DNA of 50,709 nucleotides from Jannaschia seosinensis (GTDB lineage: Bacteria > Pseudomonadota > Alphaproteobacteria > Rhodobacterales > Rhodobacteraceae), in NCBI RefSeq assembly GCF_001408515.1, contig NZ_CYPR01000014.1, forward strand, positions 1 through 50,709, given 5' to 3'. Shown piece after piece: positions 49,737 to 50,709 of this stretch; the stretch's first letter is position 1, and the number at the start of each line of letters is the position of its first letter. Under the pieces are notes generated by a model, which worked only from the letters and a program-made list of their open reading frames with translations, searched no databases and was not told where the DNA came from. The position numbers were made by a program, and so were the translations under genes.

Positions 49737-50709
49737 TCAGGTGGCCACGGTGGGCAATCTGACGTCTGCATTGTCGGTGACGCGCGCGAGGCTTTCAGGC
49801 GACATGTACCGCCGGGCGACTGTCCATTCGTCGTTTGTCTCGAGCATCAGAGCGCCGACCAGGCGAACAATGGCTTCGTCGATTGGAAAGATCCCGATGA
49901 CATCGGCGCGCCGCTTGATCTCGCGGTTTACTCGCTCGATTGGGTTCGTGGATGCGATCTGGGTCCAATGCTCGCGCGGGAAGTCCATGTAGGCCAGGAC
50001 GTCGTCGCGGGAGGCGTCCATGAACACGCCAAGCTTTTCCTGCTTCTCGCGAAGCGCATCCGCGACCACTTCCCACTGGGCTTCGGCCTCGGCCTTTGTC
50101 TCCTGCGCAAAGATCGTCTTCAGCATCGCCGCCACCGCCGTACGCTGCTTGGCCGGGGCATGGGCAAGCGCATTGCGCATCCAGTGAACGCGGCAGCGCT
50201 GGTGACGGTGGGCAATCTGACGTCTGCATTGTCGGTGACGCGCGCGAGGCTTTCAGGCGACATGTACCGCCGGGCGACTGTCCATTCGTCGTTTGTCTCG
50301 AGCATCAGAGCGCCGACCAGGCGAACAATGGCTTCGTCGATTGGAAAGATCCCGATGACATCGGCGCGCCGCTTGATCTCGCGGTTTACTCGCTCGATTG
50401 GGTTCGTGGATGCGATCTGGGTCCAATGCTCGCGCGGGAAGTCCATGTAGGCCAGGACGTCGTCGCGGGAGGCGTCCATGAACACGCCAAGCTTTTCCTG
50501 CTTCTCGCGAAGCGCATCCGCGACCACTTCCCACTGGGCTTCGGCCTCGGCCTTTGTCTCCTGCGCAAAGATCGTCTTCAGCATCGCCGCCACCGCCGTA
50601 CGCTGCTTGGCCGGGGCATGGGCAAGCGCATTGCGCATCCAGTGAACGCGGCAGCGCTGGTGGGTCGCGTCGAACACCCGACGCGCAGCCGCCCGCAGCC
50701 CCTTGTGAT
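49737..50709 (-). pseudogene. IS256-family transposase, partial and internally duplicated
   Basis: The minus-strand frame enters from beyond the window edge (HKGLRAAARRVFDATHQRCR) and holds the IS256 signature VHWMRNALAHAPAK, then STNPIERVNREIKRRADVIG with the third catalytic acid, and NDEWTVARRYM. A 458-base segment is repeated exactly in tandem. As 458 is not a multiple of three, reading through the first copy met on the minus strand shifts frame and stops at 50120. The genuine C-terminus with stop at 49737 belongs to the second. The gene is broken unless the duplication is an assembly error. Confidence 0.85.
49747..50662. repeat. exact 458-bp tandem duplication
   Basis: Unit 1 is 49747-50204 and unit 2 is 50205-50662. 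They read identically over all 458 bases. Unit 1 is preceded by GTGGCC and unit 2 is followed by GGTCGCG, each continuing normal IS256 sequence. Confidence 0.9.

Noticed and set aside
1-50709. CRISPR arrays, rRNA and tRNA genes
   Set aside because: No regularly spaced repeats and no conserved RNA gene sequences were seen on either strand.

Overview
The window reads as a high-G+C alphaproteobacterial chromosome segment, most likely Rhodobacterales/Rhodobacteraceae. The basis is a FnrL-type regulator (Cys14/17/25/113) beside ccoNOQP-ccoGHIS and hemN, an alphaproteobacterial LexA box (GTTC-N7-GTTC), a CtrA-like TTAA-N7-TTAA site, and a ueh/eut-type ectoine catabolic locus with a TRAP transporter. 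No rRNA, tRNA or CRISPR array was seen. Insertion-sequence debris lies at both ends and one IS4-type element sits in the middle.

Layout. (1) 1-672: IS630 transposase remnant. (2) 748-5076: a secreted barrel-like protein, a tightly overlapping minus-strand set dacB-trmL-DUF5665-DUF427 (the last frameshifted), and a DMT exporter. (3) 5120-15897: a microaerobic respiration block, ccoNOQP and ccoGHIS plus an unknown small membrane protein, the regulator fnrL and hemN, with three FNR boxes. (4) 16269-24231: a stress block with a glutaredoxin-MauE-like membrane protein, trehalose synthesis (otsBA), a LexA-box-preceded radical-SAM/UdgX DNA-repair pair, and a divergent pair (DUF892 ferritin-like protein and tail-anchored SDR). 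Each gene of that pair has a GGAAC-N16/17-CGTT promoter of the EcfG general-stress type. (5) 24218-25741: an IS4-family element with a nonsense codon in its transposase, abutting a truncated gene. (6) 25878-36145: a nine-gene minus-strand glycan operon containing two epimerase/SDR units, one fused to a GH39-like glycosidase, an orphan protein, a GT4, three paralogous CgeB-type glycosyltransferases, UDP-xylose synthase and a methyltransferase. The first seven genes are joined by six consecutive 4-base ATGA overlaps. (7) 36759-49568: an ectoine/5-hydroxyectoine catabolic region. An ArgE-like deacetylase, aminotransferase, aldehyde dehydrogenase and AsnC/DoeX regulator run leftward; uehABC-usp-eutABCD (eutD = doeA) runs rightward. 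(8) 49737-50709: an IS256-family transposase with an exact 458-bp internal tandem duplication.

How it fits together. Blocks 4, 6 and 7 suggest a cell that meets osmotic, drying and DNA-damage stress: it makes trehalose, imports and degrades ectoines, and probably decorates its surface with a xylose-containing glycan. The least described piece is the glycan operon, with its glycosidase-epimerase fusion, orphan gene and triplicated CgeB family. The ectoine locus is also unusual. The usual deacetylase eutE/doeB and the usual regulator enuR are not in the window; an IS256 relic lies where eutE would be expected, and an M20-type deacetylase sits on the other arm.
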